Shown: positions 7,392 through 15,005, counted from the first letter of the stretch. The stretch is 23,530 bases of DNA from JAHWJR01 sp035942035 (GCA_035942035.1 DASZDK010000022.1:1-23530), one strand, 5' to 3'. Notes: generated from the letters alone by a model not told the origin. Numbers and translations: made by a program.

Positions 7392-8288
7392 CTACCCCCG
7401 CTGGCCGGCGCGGTCCCGCAGCCCGGCGAAGAGGTCGTCCTCGCCGGCGCCGGTCTCACCGACCAGCGAGCGGGCCAGCACGTAGTCGTCGTAGGGATAG
7501 ACGGTGCGGGCCTCCTCCGGCGGCAGCCCGAACCAGTGCTTGGACTCGGGATCGATCTGCGTGCGGTGGGCGAGCAGGGCGCGGGGGCGGACGTCGGCGA
7601 AGTCGGAGATGTCGACCCGCGTGGTGACCCGGTCGTCCTGGTCGACCCGCTCGAAGAACTCCGGACCGTACGGCGACTCCAGCCCCAGCTTCAGGAACCG
7701 CTCGTGGGCAGCCAGCACCCGGGCCCGGGTCCACACCGTGTAGTACAGCTTGAGCGGCTGCCACGGCTCCCCCGCCTCGGGATGGGCCAGAGGGTCGCCG
7801 GCGGCCTCGAAGGCGGCCACGCCCACCTCGTGGACCCGGAGGTGGTCTGGATGGGGGTAGCCCCGCTGATCGTCGCCGTAGATGACGAGGACGTGGGGCC
7901 GGTGCCGGCGGATGGCGGCCACCAGCCGGCCCACGGCCTCGTCCAGGTCGGCTCGGGCGAAGCAACGGGGGTCCTCGTTCTCCGGCGTGCCGGGCATGCC
8001 CGAGTCGCGGTAGCCGAGCAGCACCAGCTCCTCGTAGCCGATGGCCTCCATCGACGCCGCCAGCTCCTCCATGCGGACCTCCGGCAGGCGGGCCCGGACG
8101 TCTTCGCCGTCCATGGCCGGGTTGAGGATGTCCCCCGCCTCACCCCCGGTGCAGCAGACCAGGACGGTCCGCACTCCTTCGGCACGGGCCTTGGCCACCG
8201 TGGCCGCACCCTTCGACGCTTCGTCGTCGGGATGGGCGTGCACGGTCATCAGGCACAGGCGGTCCACGTCTGAGGGCCGGAGCGACAT
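7392..8288 (-). CDS. mca: Mycothiol S-conjugate amidase Mca
   Basis: The product is 298 aa, close to the usual Mca length. Mca is a cytosolic zinc amidase that cleaves mycothiol S-conjugates of toxins, releasing a mercapturic acid for export and GlcN-Ins for recycling. The LmbE/PIG-L fold signature AHPDDE (residues 18-23) supplies H19 and D22, and YPHPDH (144-149) gives the third zinc ligand, H149. Other Mca-like segments are TGGEAGDILNPAMD and ALLAHRTQIDP. These favour Mca over the paralogue MshB, whose sequence differs around GEILNPAMD. ATG 8288 was chosen because TACCGT lies seven bases before it, suggesting leaderless transcription; an internal ATG 13 codons later is less likely. It is divergent from nfeD. 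Confidence 0.92.
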   Translation of the reverse strand: MSLRPSDVDRLCLMTVHAHPDDEASKGAATVAKARAEGVRTVLVCCTGGEAGDILNPAMDGEDVRARLPEVRMEELAASMEAIGYEELVLLGYRDSGMPGTPENEDPRCFARADLDEAVGRLVAAIRRHRPHVLVIYGDDQRGYPHPDHLRVHEVGVAAFEAAGDPLAHPEAGEPWQPLKLYYTVWTRARVLAAHERFLKLGLESPYGPEFFERVDQDDRVTTRVDISDFADVRPRALLAHRTQIDPESKHWFGLPPEEARTVYPYDDYVLARSLVGETGAGEDDLFAGLRDRAGQRG

Positions 8289-8295
8289 CTCGGTA

Positions 8296-8301
8296 ACGGT
8301 A
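8296..8301 (-). promoter_or_regulatory. Leaderless -10 box of mca
   Basis: TACCGT on the minus strand ends seven bases before the ATG at 8288, so the transcript probably begins at or next to the start codon. No ribosome-binding site is present, which fits leaderless translation. No clear -35 was found. Confidence 0.55.
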
Positions 8302-8380
8302 GCGGTCGGGCCCCATGCTTTCGACGCCGTGCCCACGCCGGCAGGGCGCCGATCGACCGGCCGCAGCCCACTGCGAGCGT

Positions 8381-8395
8381 TACCCTGAAAGGGTG
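8381..8395 (+). promoter_or_regulatory. Leaderless -10 box of the NfeD-SPFH-CorA operon
   Basis: TACCCT (8381-8386) ends six bases before GTG 8393. The box forms part of a short dyad, ACCCT-GAA-AGGGT (8382-8394), overlapping the start codon. The symmetry may be chance. Confidence 0.5.
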
Positions 8396-8899
8396 GATTC
8401 ACCTGAGCACTGGCGCTGGGTGTGGCTGATGGTCGCCGCCGCCTGCGCCGCCGGGGAGATGGCGTCGCCGGGATCGTTCTTCCTCCTGCCCTTCGCCGTG
8501 GGCGCTGCCGTGGCCGCGGTGCTGGCCTTCTCCGGGGTGGGGGTCGGCATCGAGTGGCTGGCGTTCCTGGTCGTGTCCGTCGCCGCGGTGGTGGCCACCC
8601 GGCCCCTCGCCCGCCGGCTCGACGAGGGCACACCCGCTCAGGGCATCGGTGCCCGCCGGTGGATGGGCGAGCTCGCCAGCGTGATCGAGACGATTCCCGC
8701 CGGTCCCCACGAGACTGGCCTGGTCCGCCTGGGCCGGGAGGAGTGGCGGGCCGAGAGCCTGGAGGGTGGCGCCATCGCCCCCGGCACCACGGTGAAGGTG
8801 GTCGACGTGGCCGGGACGCGGCTGGTGGTATGGCCACTTCAGCAGATGAGCGCGGGGAGCGACGAGCCGGGCCCCGACGGCGAACAACCGAGAGACTAG
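8393..8899 (+). CDS. NfeD family membrane protein
   Basis: The product is 168 aa from GTG 8393; a longer frame from 8315 would run through the promoter region. Two to three hydrophobic helices span about residues 8-75, with SPGSFFLLPFAVGA typical of the short NfeD class (NfeD1b). A C-terminal OB-fold domain follows (about 95-150), with GxARW-like GARRWMGELASV, LGREEWRAES and the closing GTTVKVVDVAGTRLVVWP, the standard 'V.G..L.V.P' ending. NfeD partners stomatin/SPFH proteins in membrane microdomains; here the SPFH gene follows nine bases later. It lacks the ClpP-like serine protease domain of long NfeD proteins, so it is probably a structural partner. Confidence 0.88.
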   Translation: MDSPEHWRWVWLMVAAACAAGEMASPGSFFLLPFAVGAAVAAVLAFSGVGVGIEWLAFLVVSVAAVVATRPLARRLDEGTPAQGIGARRWMGELASVIETIPAGPHETGLVRLGREEWRAESLEGGAIAPGTTVKVVDVAGTRLVVWPLQQMSAGSDEPGPDGEQPRD

Positions 8900-8908
8900 G
8901 AGCCTGCC

Positions 8909-9871
8909 GTGCCACCTGTGGTGATCGTCTTCGCCGTCCTCGCCTTCCTCCTGCTGCTCTACGTGGCCTCGGGGATCAAGATCATCCGCCCCTACCAGCG
9001 TGGCCTGGTCGAGCGCCTGGGCAAGTACAAGGACACCGTCGACCCGGGACTGCGCGTCATCATCCCCGGCATCGACCGGATGACGCCGATCGACATGCGC
9101 GAACAGGTCATCGACGTCCCGCCCCAGGAGGTCATCACCGAGGACAACGTGGTGACCAGCGTCGACGCCGTCATCTATTACGAGGCCACCGACCCGAAGC
9201 GACTGGTCTACAACGTCGGCAACTTCCTGCTGGCCATCACCAAGCTGGCCCAGACCAACCTCCGCAACGTGATCGGCGACATGGAGCTCGACGAGGCCCT
9301 CACCTCGCGCGACAAGATCAACACCTCCTTGCGGACCATCCTCGACGACGCCACCGACAACTGGGGCGTGCGGGTGGTCCGGGTCGAGATCCAGCGGGTC
9401 GATCCTCCGCCCGACGTCATGTCGTCGATGCACGAGGTCATGAAGGCTGAGCGCACCCGCCGGGCCGTGGTCACCGAGGCCCAGGGCTCCCGCGAGGCCG
9501 CCATCACCCGGGCCGAGGGCGAGAAGGCATCCGCCGTCCTCGAGGCGGAAGGACGCAAGCAGCGCAACATCCTCGACGCCCAGGGCCAGGCCGAGGCCAC
9601 CCGCCAGGTGGCCGACGCCGAGAAGTACCGCCAGCTCACCGTGGCCGAGGGCGAGGCCGAGGCCATCCGCAGCGTGTTCGCCGCCATCCACGAAGGTGAG
9701 GCGACCCCCGACGTGCTGGCGCTCAAGTACTTCGAGGCCCTGCGCCACGTCGCCGACGGGCAGGCCACCAAGATCTTCCTGCCCGGCGACAGCTCGGGGC
9801 TGCTCACCTCGCTCGCCGGCGTGGCGGACCTGCTGCGGGACGGGCATGCGCCGGCTCACGACGGCAGGTGA
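8909..9871 (+). CDS. SPFH/band 7 (stomatin-like, paraslipin) protein
   Basis: The product is 320 aa. GTG 8909 is preceded by AGGAG with a six-base spacer. An N-terminal membrane anchor (about residues 3-20) is followed by the band 7 domain, with RPYQRGLVERLGKY, DPGLRVIIPGID, PPQEVITEDNVVTSVDAVIYY and LRTILDD. After ALTSRDKIN and NWGVRVVRVEIQRVDPP comes a long Ala/Glu/Arg coiled coil (EAAITRAEGEKASAVLEAEG), and a C-terminal LKYFEALRHVADG as in E. coli QmcA. These proteins oligomerise as membrane scaffolds. The NfeD neighbour is the standard partner. The gene overlaps the next start by four bases (GTGA), implying coupling with corA. Confidence 0.93.
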   Translation: MPPVVIVFAVLAFLLLLYVASGIKIIRPYQRGLVERLGKYKDTVDPGLRVIIPGIDRMTPIDMREQVIDVPPQEVITEDNVVTSVDAVIYYEATDPKRLVYNVGNFLLAITKLAQTNLRNVIGDMELDEALTSRDKINTSLRTILDDATDNWGVRVVRVEIQRVDPPPDVMSSMHEVMKAERTRRAVVTEAQGSREAAITRAEGEKASAVLEAEGRKQRNILDAQGQAEATRQVADAEKYRQLTVAEGEAEAIRSVFAAIHEGEATPDVLALKYFEALRHVADGQATKIFLPGDSSGLLTSLAGVADLLRDGHAPAHDGR

Positions 9872-10827
9872 GCCTCACCGTCCACACCTACGACGACGGC
9901 GGATCGGCGCCCCTCGAGGACCCCGCCGACATCTCCCAGGTCGTGGTCAACGACGGGTGCGTGGTCTGGGTCGACCTGGTCGACCCCGGCGACGACGACT
10001 TCGCCTGCCTGTCCGAGGAGTTCCAGCTCCACCCCCTGGCCATGGACGACGCCCGCAAGCACGGCCAGCGCCCCAAGCTCGAGCACTACCCCACGCATGC
10101 CTTCCTCGTGGCCTACTCCCACACACTGGCCGAGGTCGACCTGTTCGTCGGGCCCAACTGGGTCGTGACCGTCCGGGGGCGCAACGAGGACGGGGAGCCG
10201 TGGTCGCTCGACGCCGCCCGGGCCCGGATCGGGCGGCTGGCCAGCGGCGACGTCAACGTGGGCGCCCTGGTCCACACGGTCCTCGACACACTGGTCGACG
10301 GCTACTTCCTGGCCAACGATGCCTTCGAGGACGAGGTCGAGGAGTTCGAGGAGCGCATCCTCACCGAGCAGCTCGGCGACGAGGACCGCATCCAGGCCGA
10401 GCTGCTCAGCGTGCGCCGCCGGCTGGTGGAGTTCCGCCGGGTGGTGGTGCCGCTGCGCGACGTGATGTCGTCGCTGATGCGGGGCGACGTGAGTTGGGTC
10501 GACGACCAGACCCGGCTGCACCTCCAGGACGTCTACGACCACGTGCTGCGGGCCATCGAGCAGCTCGACAGCCAGCGCGAGCTGGTGGGCAACGCCGTCG
10601 ACGCCCACCTGGCCATCGTGTCCAACCGCATGAACCAGGTGATGAAGCGGTTGACCGCCTGGGGCGCCATCCTCCTCGGCGCCACCCTGGTCGCCGGCAT
10701 CTACGGGATGAACTTCGAGCACATGCCCGAGCTCAGCTGGCCGTTCGGCTACCCCATGGCGCTCGGGATCATGGGGCTCATCACCGTGGTGGGCTATCGC
10801 TACTTCACCCGCCGTCACTGGCTCTAG
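9868..10827 (+). CDS. corA: CorA family magnesium/cobalt channel
   Basis: The product is 319 aa; GTG 9868 overlaps the SPFH stop. CorA forms pentameric Mg2+ channels in the membrane. The cytoplasmic funnel domain covers residues 1 to about 255, with VVWVDLVDP, LHPLAMDDA and a long acidic helix (DEVEEFEERIL). The first transmembrane helix ends in YGMNFEHMPE, with the GMN selectivity motif at residues 280-282. The second helix (about 292-312) ends in the basic tail RYFTRRHWL. All expected parts are present. Its position after NfeD-SPFH suggests a membrane-domain link. It converges with the minus-strand cation regulator and transporter genes, with shared stop bases. Confidence 0.93.
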   Translation: MSLTVHTYDDGGSAPLEDPADISQVVVNDGCVVWVDLVDPGDDDFACLSEEFQLHPLAMDDARKHGQRPKLEHYPTHAFLVAYSHTLAEVDLFVGPNWVVTVRGRNEDGEPWSLDAARARIGRLASGDVNVGALVHTVLDTLVDGYFLANDAFEDEVEEFEERILTEQLGDEDRIQAELLSVRRRLVEFRRVVVPLRDVMSSLMRGDVSWVDDQTRLHLQDVYDHVLRAIEQLDSQRELVGNAVDAHLAIVSNRMNQVMKRLTAWGAILLGATLVAGIYGMNFEHMPELSWPFGYPMALGIMGLITVVGYRYFTRRHWL

Positions 10828-12062
10828 GAGCGGGGGCGCTCCCCGACCGGCACCAGGACGTCCTCGCCGGTCTCGTCGTCGTCGACCAGCACCCACCCGC
10901 ACATCTCGGCCAGAGTGCGCTCCCCTTCGCCGGGGCCGCTGCCGATGACCTCGTCGCCGGCCCGCAGCACGTGGGTTCCCCGGGGCCGGTACACGTAGCG
11001 CCCGCCCCGGCGGATGGCCATCACGTGGAAGCCCGGGTCGATGTCGAGGTGGAGCTCCCGCAGGCTGCGGCCCTCGACCGGCGCCCCGGCCCTCACCGGC
11101 AGGCGCACCACCACCTCGTCGGCGTCGCCCAGGGCCAGGGACAGGATCGGGTGCACCTCCTCCTGCTTCTCGATGAGCCAGACCATCTCCTGGGCGGCGT
11201 CGCCCAGGTCCTCGGCGGCCTGGCCGAGGTGGAGCAGGCCCCGCAGGGGGGAAGGGTCGCTGGAGCGGGCCGACGACCGCAGCACCCACGTCTCCAGGCG
11301 CTCCTTCATCTCGTCGAGGCGGTCCTCGAGGTGGCGCACCTCGGCGGCCAGGCCCACGTCGCGCATGACCAGGGCCGACCAGGCCAGGCCCACGCAGGTG
11401 GTGGAGATGTTCTTCATCTCCACCAGGACGTCGATGGCCCGGCCGAGGTCGGTGGTGGTCGGCTCCTCGGGGACCGTGGGGGGCTCCCACGACGGGGCCC
11501 CGGCCAGCTGTCGCAGCCGGGGGATGCCGGCCGGAGAGCCGTGCAGGAAGAGGACGTCGCCGGGCAGGAGCACCTGGTCACCTCCCACGTCGGTGATCCA
11601 GTCGCGATCGCGGTGGATGGCCACCACCCGCATGCCCACGGCCACCGGCAGCTCGAAGTCGGCCAGCACCCGGTGGGCGAAGTGGGACCCCTCCCGCAGC
11701 GACACGCGGTGGCTCACCTCCTCGGCCTCGGACAGATCGGCCACCAGCTCTCGGGGGATGCCCACCCGCCGGGTCACGATCCGGGAGATGTCCACGGCGT
11801 CGTTGCCCATGCGCTCGATGGACGAGATGACCTTGAGCACCGACGCCATGGCGTCGGCCTCCCGGGGTGAGCGGGCCGCCATCACGCACACCGCCCGCAT
11901 GTCATGCACCAAGTCGCTCAGCCGCTGCTGCAGCTCGTCGACCTCGTCGGCCATCTGCGGGTCCCCGAAGTAGACCGAGGCGTAGGCGAGGTCGATCATG
12001 AGCTCGGAGGAGTCCTTCGCCTCCGAGATCATGGTCCGCAAGTTGCGCGGTCGTTCATCCAC
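10824..12062 (-). CDS. PhoU/TrkA-C double-repeat cation-transport regulator
   Basis: The product is 412 aa with no transmembrane helix, so it is cytosolic. Its plan is an internal duplication. PhoU-like helices at about 15-100 are followed by an RCK_C (TrkA-C) domain at about 115-185 (VGMRVVAIHRDRDWITD and LLPGDVLFLHG). A second PhoU-like bundle lies at about 205-305 and a second RCK_C at about 315-390 (FHVMAIRRGGRYVYRP and HVLRAGDEVIGSG). RCK_C domains bind small ligands, in some families c-di-AMP, and gate partner channels. The gene follows the MgtE-type gene by 13 bases in one operon, so it probably controls that transporter. 'Potassium channel family protein' is a usual automatic label but no pore is present. 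Its TAG shares CTAG with corA. Confidence 0.85.
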   Translation of the reverse strand: MDERPRNLRTMISEAKDSSELMIDLAYASVYFGDPQMADEVDELQQRLSDLVHDMRAVCVMAARSPREADAMASVLKVISSIERMGNDAVDISRIVTRRVGIPRELVADLSEAEEVSHRVSLREGSHFAHRVLADFELPVAVGMRVVAIHRDRDWITDVGGDQVLLPGDVLFLHGSPAGIPRLRQLAGAPSWEPPTVPEEPTTTDLGRAIDVLVEMKNISTTCVGLAWSALVMRDVGLAAEVRHLEDRLDEMKERLETWVLRSSARSSDPSPLRGLLHLGQAAEDLGDAAQEMVWLIEKQEEVHPILSLALGDADEVVVRLPVRAGAPVEGRSLRELHLDIDPGFHVMAIRRGGRYVYRPRGTHVLRAGDEVIGSGPGEGERTLAEMCGWVLVDDDETGEDVLVPVGERPRS

Positions 12063-12075
12063 GGCGTTGTCGAGG

Positions 12076-13311
12076 TTAGGCGATGCCGAGCACGACGATG
12101 GCCAGAATCAACGCGAAGGACCCGGCCAGGTCGACCGACGAGGTGACCACGGGGATGCCGATGGTGTCGGGGTCGAGGCCCAGGCGGGTGGCGGCGATGG
12201 TGCCGTAGTAGGCGACCACCACCACGAAGAAGGTGGCCACCGACCCGCCGAGGAGGGCGACGCCGAGCAGGCGCAGTGGGCCGGGACTGGCCAGGTTGGC
12301 CACGGCCGAGCCCACGTCGGCCACCGCGGAGACCATCACGAACAGCGGGATGGCCAGGGCGAAGGTGAAGGCCACGTGGAAGCGGGCCCGCCCGCTGGGC
12401 AGGGCGGCGGGCGCGATGACACCCAGGTGCAAGCCGCTGGAGAGCCGGCTGGAGAGGATGCCGCCCAAGGCGCCGGCGCTGGCCAGGAAGGGGGGGACGA
12501 GCACGAGCAGGGCTGGATAGGTGACGAACGACTCCAGACGCTTTTCGATGATGAGCCCGGCCACCAACCCGATGACCGCCGCTCCCAGCACGACCGGGAA
12601 GGACTCCACGAGGATGCGCTTGAGCAAGGGCTGGGGCGAGCGCACGGCGGCGACGAGCACGGCCACCGAGAAGGCTCCGAGGACCAGCGCCAGCACTGGC
12701 GTGACCAGGTCGATGCCCACCAGGAAGGTGGACAGGAAGATGGCCGGCAGCGTCACCATGTCGCCGGCGGCGGTGATGACCGGGGCCAGCACGTTGTCCA
12801 TGTCCCAGCCACCGCGGGCCGAGGCGGCGGCGAGGGCCACGGTCAGAGCCATCACCAGCGCCGACGAGACCAGCCCGGCCAGCACCGAGATGACCACCAG
12901 GTCGGGGATCGAGATGGTGTTCTCCAGCCCGAAGACCACCGCCACCGCCTTGGCCAGGAAGGCCAGGGCCAACGCCGTGGTGATCGACAGCGTGGCGGCC
13001 GCCAGCAGGTTCTGGCCCACCACGGTGTCGGTCCGGCGGGCGAGCCCGAAGGTGCCGGTGTGGATCGACGTGCTGAGCCGGCTCCCCAGCGCCCCGAAGA
13101 TGGTGCCCCGCATGCCGATGGCCGCAGGGACCAGCACGAGCAGGCCGGGAAGCGCCTCGAGCGTCGACTCGATGGAGCCCAGGGTGAGGCCGGCGACGAA
13201 GCTGGCCAGCAGCGAGACGGTCAGGGCGACCAGGCTCTGGCGGGTGCTGGCGGCGTCGGGGCCGAGCACGGCCCGGTACCGGGCCAGCAGGCGGAGGCGA
13301 CGTCGCTGCAC
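12076..13311 (-). CDS. MgtE/SLC41-type divalent cation transporter (membrane domains only)
   Basis: The product is 411 aa from GTG 13311. It consists of two homologous halves, each with about five helices. The repeat is visible as LLVLVPAAIGMRGTIFGALG (about 58-77) and LLVLVPPFLASAGALGGILS in the second half, each followed by SRLS.(S/G).H.G. This is the MgtE membrane domain (PF01769) in the SLC41-like duplicated form, which carries Mg2+ or related ions. The N-terminal MgtE and CBS gating domains of bacterial MgtE are absent. A cytosolic PhoU/TrkA-C protein encoded just downstream may supply control. A terminator-like hairpin separates it from the redoxin gene upstream. No ribosome site is evident before the GTG. 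Confidence 0.88.
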   Translation of the reverse strand: MQRRRLRLLARYRAVLGPDAASTRQSLVALTVSLLASFVAGLTLGSIESTLEALPGLLVLVPAAIGMRGTIFGALGSRLSTSIHTGTFGLARRTDTVVGQNLLAAATLSITTALALAFLAKAVAVVFGLENTISIPDLVVISVLAGLVSSALVMALTVALAAASARGGWDMDNVLAPVITAAGDMVTLPAIFLSTFLVGIDLVTPVLALVLGAFSVAVLVAAVRSPQPLLKRILVESFPVVLGAAVIGLVAGLIIEKRLESFVTYPALLVLVPPFLASAGALGGILSSRLSSGLHLGVIAPAALPSGRARFHVAFTFALAIPLFVMVSAVADVGSAVANLASPGPLRLLGVALLGGSVATFFVVVVAYYGTIAATRLGLDPDTIGIPVVTSSVDLAGSFALILAIVVLGIA

Positions 13312-13368
13312 GGGGGCCGAGTCTGCCCGACCGCCGGGGCGGTGAGGGCCTTGGCTTCGGGATGATCA

Positions 13369-13390
13369 GCCGGCGCGGGAGGGCGCCGGC
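13369..13390 (-). terminator. GC hairpin between redoxin and MgtE-type genes
   Basis: GCCGGCGC (13369-13376) and GCGCCGGC (13383-13390) form an eight-base perfect stem with a six-base loop in the 114-base gap after the redoxin stop. No T-run follows. It may end the redoxin transcript before the transporter operon starts. Confidence 0.45.
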
Positions 13391-13425
13391 GGCGGGCCGC
13401 TGACCTAGCGGCGGGAGCGGGACAT

Positions 13426-13923
13426 TCAACCAGGCTTCATCGGCGGCCGCCCGTCGTCCTCGGGGCTCAGCGGCCCCGGGCTCGACCGGCCGGCCAGCTC
13501 GGCCAGGTTGGCGTCCCAGGCGTTGGCCCGGTCACGGTGCCAGCCCTCGCTGCTGTCGAGGACCTTGCCGTCGGTGTCGACCAGCACCAGAGAGGGCACG
13601 GCGTCGAGCTCGTAGGCCTTCGACACCACGTAGCCGTCGCTGTCGTCGAGCACCGGCGCCTCGAACTCCCGCTCGTCGAGCCATTCCCTGGCCTTGGCCA
13701 GCGGGTCCTGAGCGATGGCCACCACGCGAACGCTGTCGCCGTAGCGCCGCGCCAGCTCACCCCAGACGGGGAACGACAGCTGGCACGTGGGGCAGCTCGT
13801 CTTGAAGAAGGCCAGGAGGGCGGGACCCTCGGCCGTCAGGTCGGCGAGGCTGAGGAGATCCGATTCGTCGCCGGCGGCGGGAAGGGCGAACTCCGGGGCT
13901 TCGGAACCGGCAGGAAGGGCCAT
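13426..13923 (-). CDS. TlpA/AhpC-TSA-like thioredoxin-fold protein
   Basis: The product is 165 aa. The redox motif SCPTC has cysteines at residues 44 and 47, within LLAFFKTSCPTCQLSFPVW, typical of the redoxin/TlpA group. It opens with GSEAPEFALP, the standard peroxiredoxin-like start, and carries the cis-proline loop as DAVPSLVLVDTDG. There is no signal peptide or lipobox, so it is probably a cytosolic thiol reductase or peroxidase. Actinobacterial peroxiredoxin-like relatives of BCP are an alternative. TACGGT lies seven bases before ATG 13923, consistent with leaderless expression. It is next to, and co-oriented with, the acylphosphatase gene 30 bases upstream. Confidence 0.88.
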   Translation of the reverse strand: MALPAGSEAPEFALPAAGDESDLLSLADLTAEGPALLAFFKTSCPTCQLSFPVWGELARRYGDSVRVVAIAQDPLAKAREWLDEREFEAPVLDDSDGYVVSKAYELDAVPSLVLVDTDGKVLDSSEGWHRDRANAWDANLAELAGRSSPGPLSPEDDGRPPMKPG

Positions 13924-13930
13924 GGCGGCA

Positions 13931-13936
13931 ACCGTA
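13931..13936 (-). promoter_or_regulatory. Leaderless -10 box of the redoxin gene
   Basis: TACGGT on the minus strand ends seven bases before the ATG at 13923, in the 30-base gap after the acylphosphatase gene. This gives the redoxin gene its own promoter despite its closeness to acyP. Confidence 0.5.
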
Positions 13937-13953
13937 GCGACACGCCCCGCAAC

Positions 13954-14226
13954 TCAGCGCGTGGAGAAGCCGCTCAACCCCTCGGGATCCTCGTCGAGCG
14001 CCTCCACCGACGTCACCTCGGCCTGGGGCGTCCCCTGGCGGCACCACCGCTGCAGGCGCTCCACGGCCTCGGGCTCGCCCTCGGCCACCACCTCGACACG
14101 CCCGTCCGGCAGGTTGCGGGCCCAGCCGGCCACGCCGGCGGCCATGGCCTCGCGCCGGCAGCGGTCACGGAAGAACACCCCCTGCACCTCACCGGAGACG
14201 AGCAGGCGACGACGCAGCAATGCCAT
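13954..14226 (-). CDS. acyP: Acylphosphatase
   Basis: The product is 90 aa, the normal size. Acylphosphatases hydrolyse carboxyl-phosphate bonds in small acylphosphates. The phosphate-binding loop SGEVQGVFFRD matches the family pattern V.G.VQGV.FR, with catalytic R20; the catalytic Asn is N38 in GWARNLPDGRVEV. The C-terminal strand ends GLSGFSTR where the family usually has a GF.(I/V)R ending. It is divergent from the CPBP protease gene, with only 22 bases between the start codons, and lies upstream of the redoxin gene on the same strand. TAGCGT 11 bases before the ATG would give a leader of about five nucleotides. Confidence 0.92.
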   Translation of the reverse strand: MALLRRRLLVSGEVQGVFFRDRCRREAMAAGVAGWARNLPDGRVEVVAEGEPEAVERLQRWCRQGTPQAEVTSVEALDEDPEGLSGFSTR

Positions 14227-14236
14227 GGTGACCTGC

Positions 14237-14243
14237 CACGCTA
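14237..14243. promoter_or_regulatory. Bidirectional promoter with overlapping -10 boxes (acyP / CPBP protease)
   Basis: On the minus strand TAGCGT (14243-14238) serves acyP. On the plus strand CACGCT (14237-14242) keeps the A and T key positions and ends six bases before GTG 14249. The one-base offset between the boxes is the same as in the promoter at 2813-2819. Confidence 0.5.
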
Positions 14244-14245
14244 GC

Positions 14246-14290
14246 GGCGTGGCCTTGACCGGCGTGGCCTTGACCGGCGTGGCCCTGACC
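14246..14290 (+). repeat. Three tandem 15-bp repeats at the start of the CPBP gene
   Basis: The unit GGCGTGGCCTTGACC occurs twice exactly (14246-14260, 14261-14275) and once with one change (14276-14290). A partial fourth copy follows. Each carries an in-frame GTG (14249, 14264, 14279), and the translation repeats VALTG. Copy number can change without breaking the frame. Confidence 0.9.
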
Positions 14291-14911
14291 GACGTGGTCG
14301 CCGTCGCCGTCCTCGCCTTGGTGGGCCTGCGTCTCGTCGGGGTGGCCCGCCACGCCGTGCGCGCCCCGCTGCGGGCGCGGGTCGTGGCCCTGTGGAAGGG
14401 GCTGCGTCCCCGTCACCTGCTGCCGGTCCCGATTGTGCTCACCGCCGTGGTTGCGGCAGCGACCGCCCTCGTCCAGGTGCCCGGGCTCGACGTCGGCTGG
14501 TGGAGGGCTCTCGGTGGCTACGGCAACCCCGTCACCGGCGGGACCGAGCAGACGACGGGGACTCCACTGGAGCTCATCGTGCCGCTGGTGTTCGTGGTGC
14601 TGTTGCTCCCCGGACTTCCCCTGTTCGCCGCCGCCGAGGAGCGGATGTTCCGCGTGGGTGCGGAGAGATGGTCGACCACCCGCCGGATCGGGATGGGGGT
14701 GGTGTTCGGCCTGGCCCACGCGTTGATCGGCATCCCTCTCGGAGTGGCCCTGGCCCTGTCGATCGGCGGCTGGTGGTTCACCGCCGTGTACCTGTGGGGG
14801 TTCCGGCGGGGCGGGCGGGCCCGCGCCTATCTGGAGAGCACACTCGCCCACCTGGCCTACAACGCCTGCGTGCTGGCGGTGTTGGTGGCCTCGCTCGGAT
14901 CTGTCATTTGA
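14249..14911 (+). CDS. CPBP family intramembrane glutamic protease
   Basis: The product is 220 aa with about five to six hydrophobic helices. All three CPBP/Abi (PF02517) motifs are present: EERMFR (EExxxR, E130, E131, R135), FGLAH (FxxxH, F153, H157) and HLAYN (HxxxN, H201, N205). This family includes CAAX-processing proteases and bacteriocin-immunity or abortive-infection proteins; the substrate here is unknown. GTG 14249 was chosen from the leaderless spacing of CACGCT. An ATG at 14225, which shares CATG with the acyP start, and GTGs at 14264 and 14279 are alternatives. The first 15 residues come from a tandem DNA repeat, so the N-terminus may vary between strains. Confidence 0.88.
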   Translation: MALTGVALTGVALTDVVAVAVLALVGLRLVGVARHAVRAPLRARVVALWKGLRPRHLLPVPIVLTAVVAAATALVQVPGLDVGWWRALGGYGNPVTGGTEQTTGTPLELIVPLVFVVLLLPGLPLFAAAEERMFRVGAERWSTTRRIGMGVVFGLAHALIGIPLGVALALSIGGWWFTAVYLWGFRRGGRARAYLESTLAHLAYNACVLAVLVASLGSVI

Positions 14912-14943
14912 CCACTGACAGTTCGCCCGTCCAGTGGTAGCGT
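14911..14943 (+). promoter_or_regulatory. Promoter of the cold-shock gene with overlapping dyad
   Basis: CTGACA (14915-14920), 17 bases, then TAGCGT (14938-14943) is the best two-box promoter in the window. The predicted leader is about 56 nt. Inverted arms ACCACTG (14911-14917) and CAGTGGT (14932-14938) overlap the -35 and touch the -10, as an operator would. The dyad also begins at the last base of the CPBP stop codon, so a role as a weak terminator is possible. Confidence 0.6.
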
Positions 14944-15005
14944 TCCCGCGGTCAAGTGGGTACGTGCGTCAGGCCGACCCCGTCGAGCAACAAGGGGGAT
15001 CGGTC

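Noticed and set aside
11998..13365. 455-aa plus-strand open frame
   Set aside because: Antisense to the MgtE-type gene; the product is almost all Gly/His/Gln/Arg/Asp without hydrophobic segments.
14908..14943. TTGACC (14908-14913) as the csp -35
   Set aside because: The spacer to TAGCGT would be 24 bases; CTGACA at 14915 gives 17.
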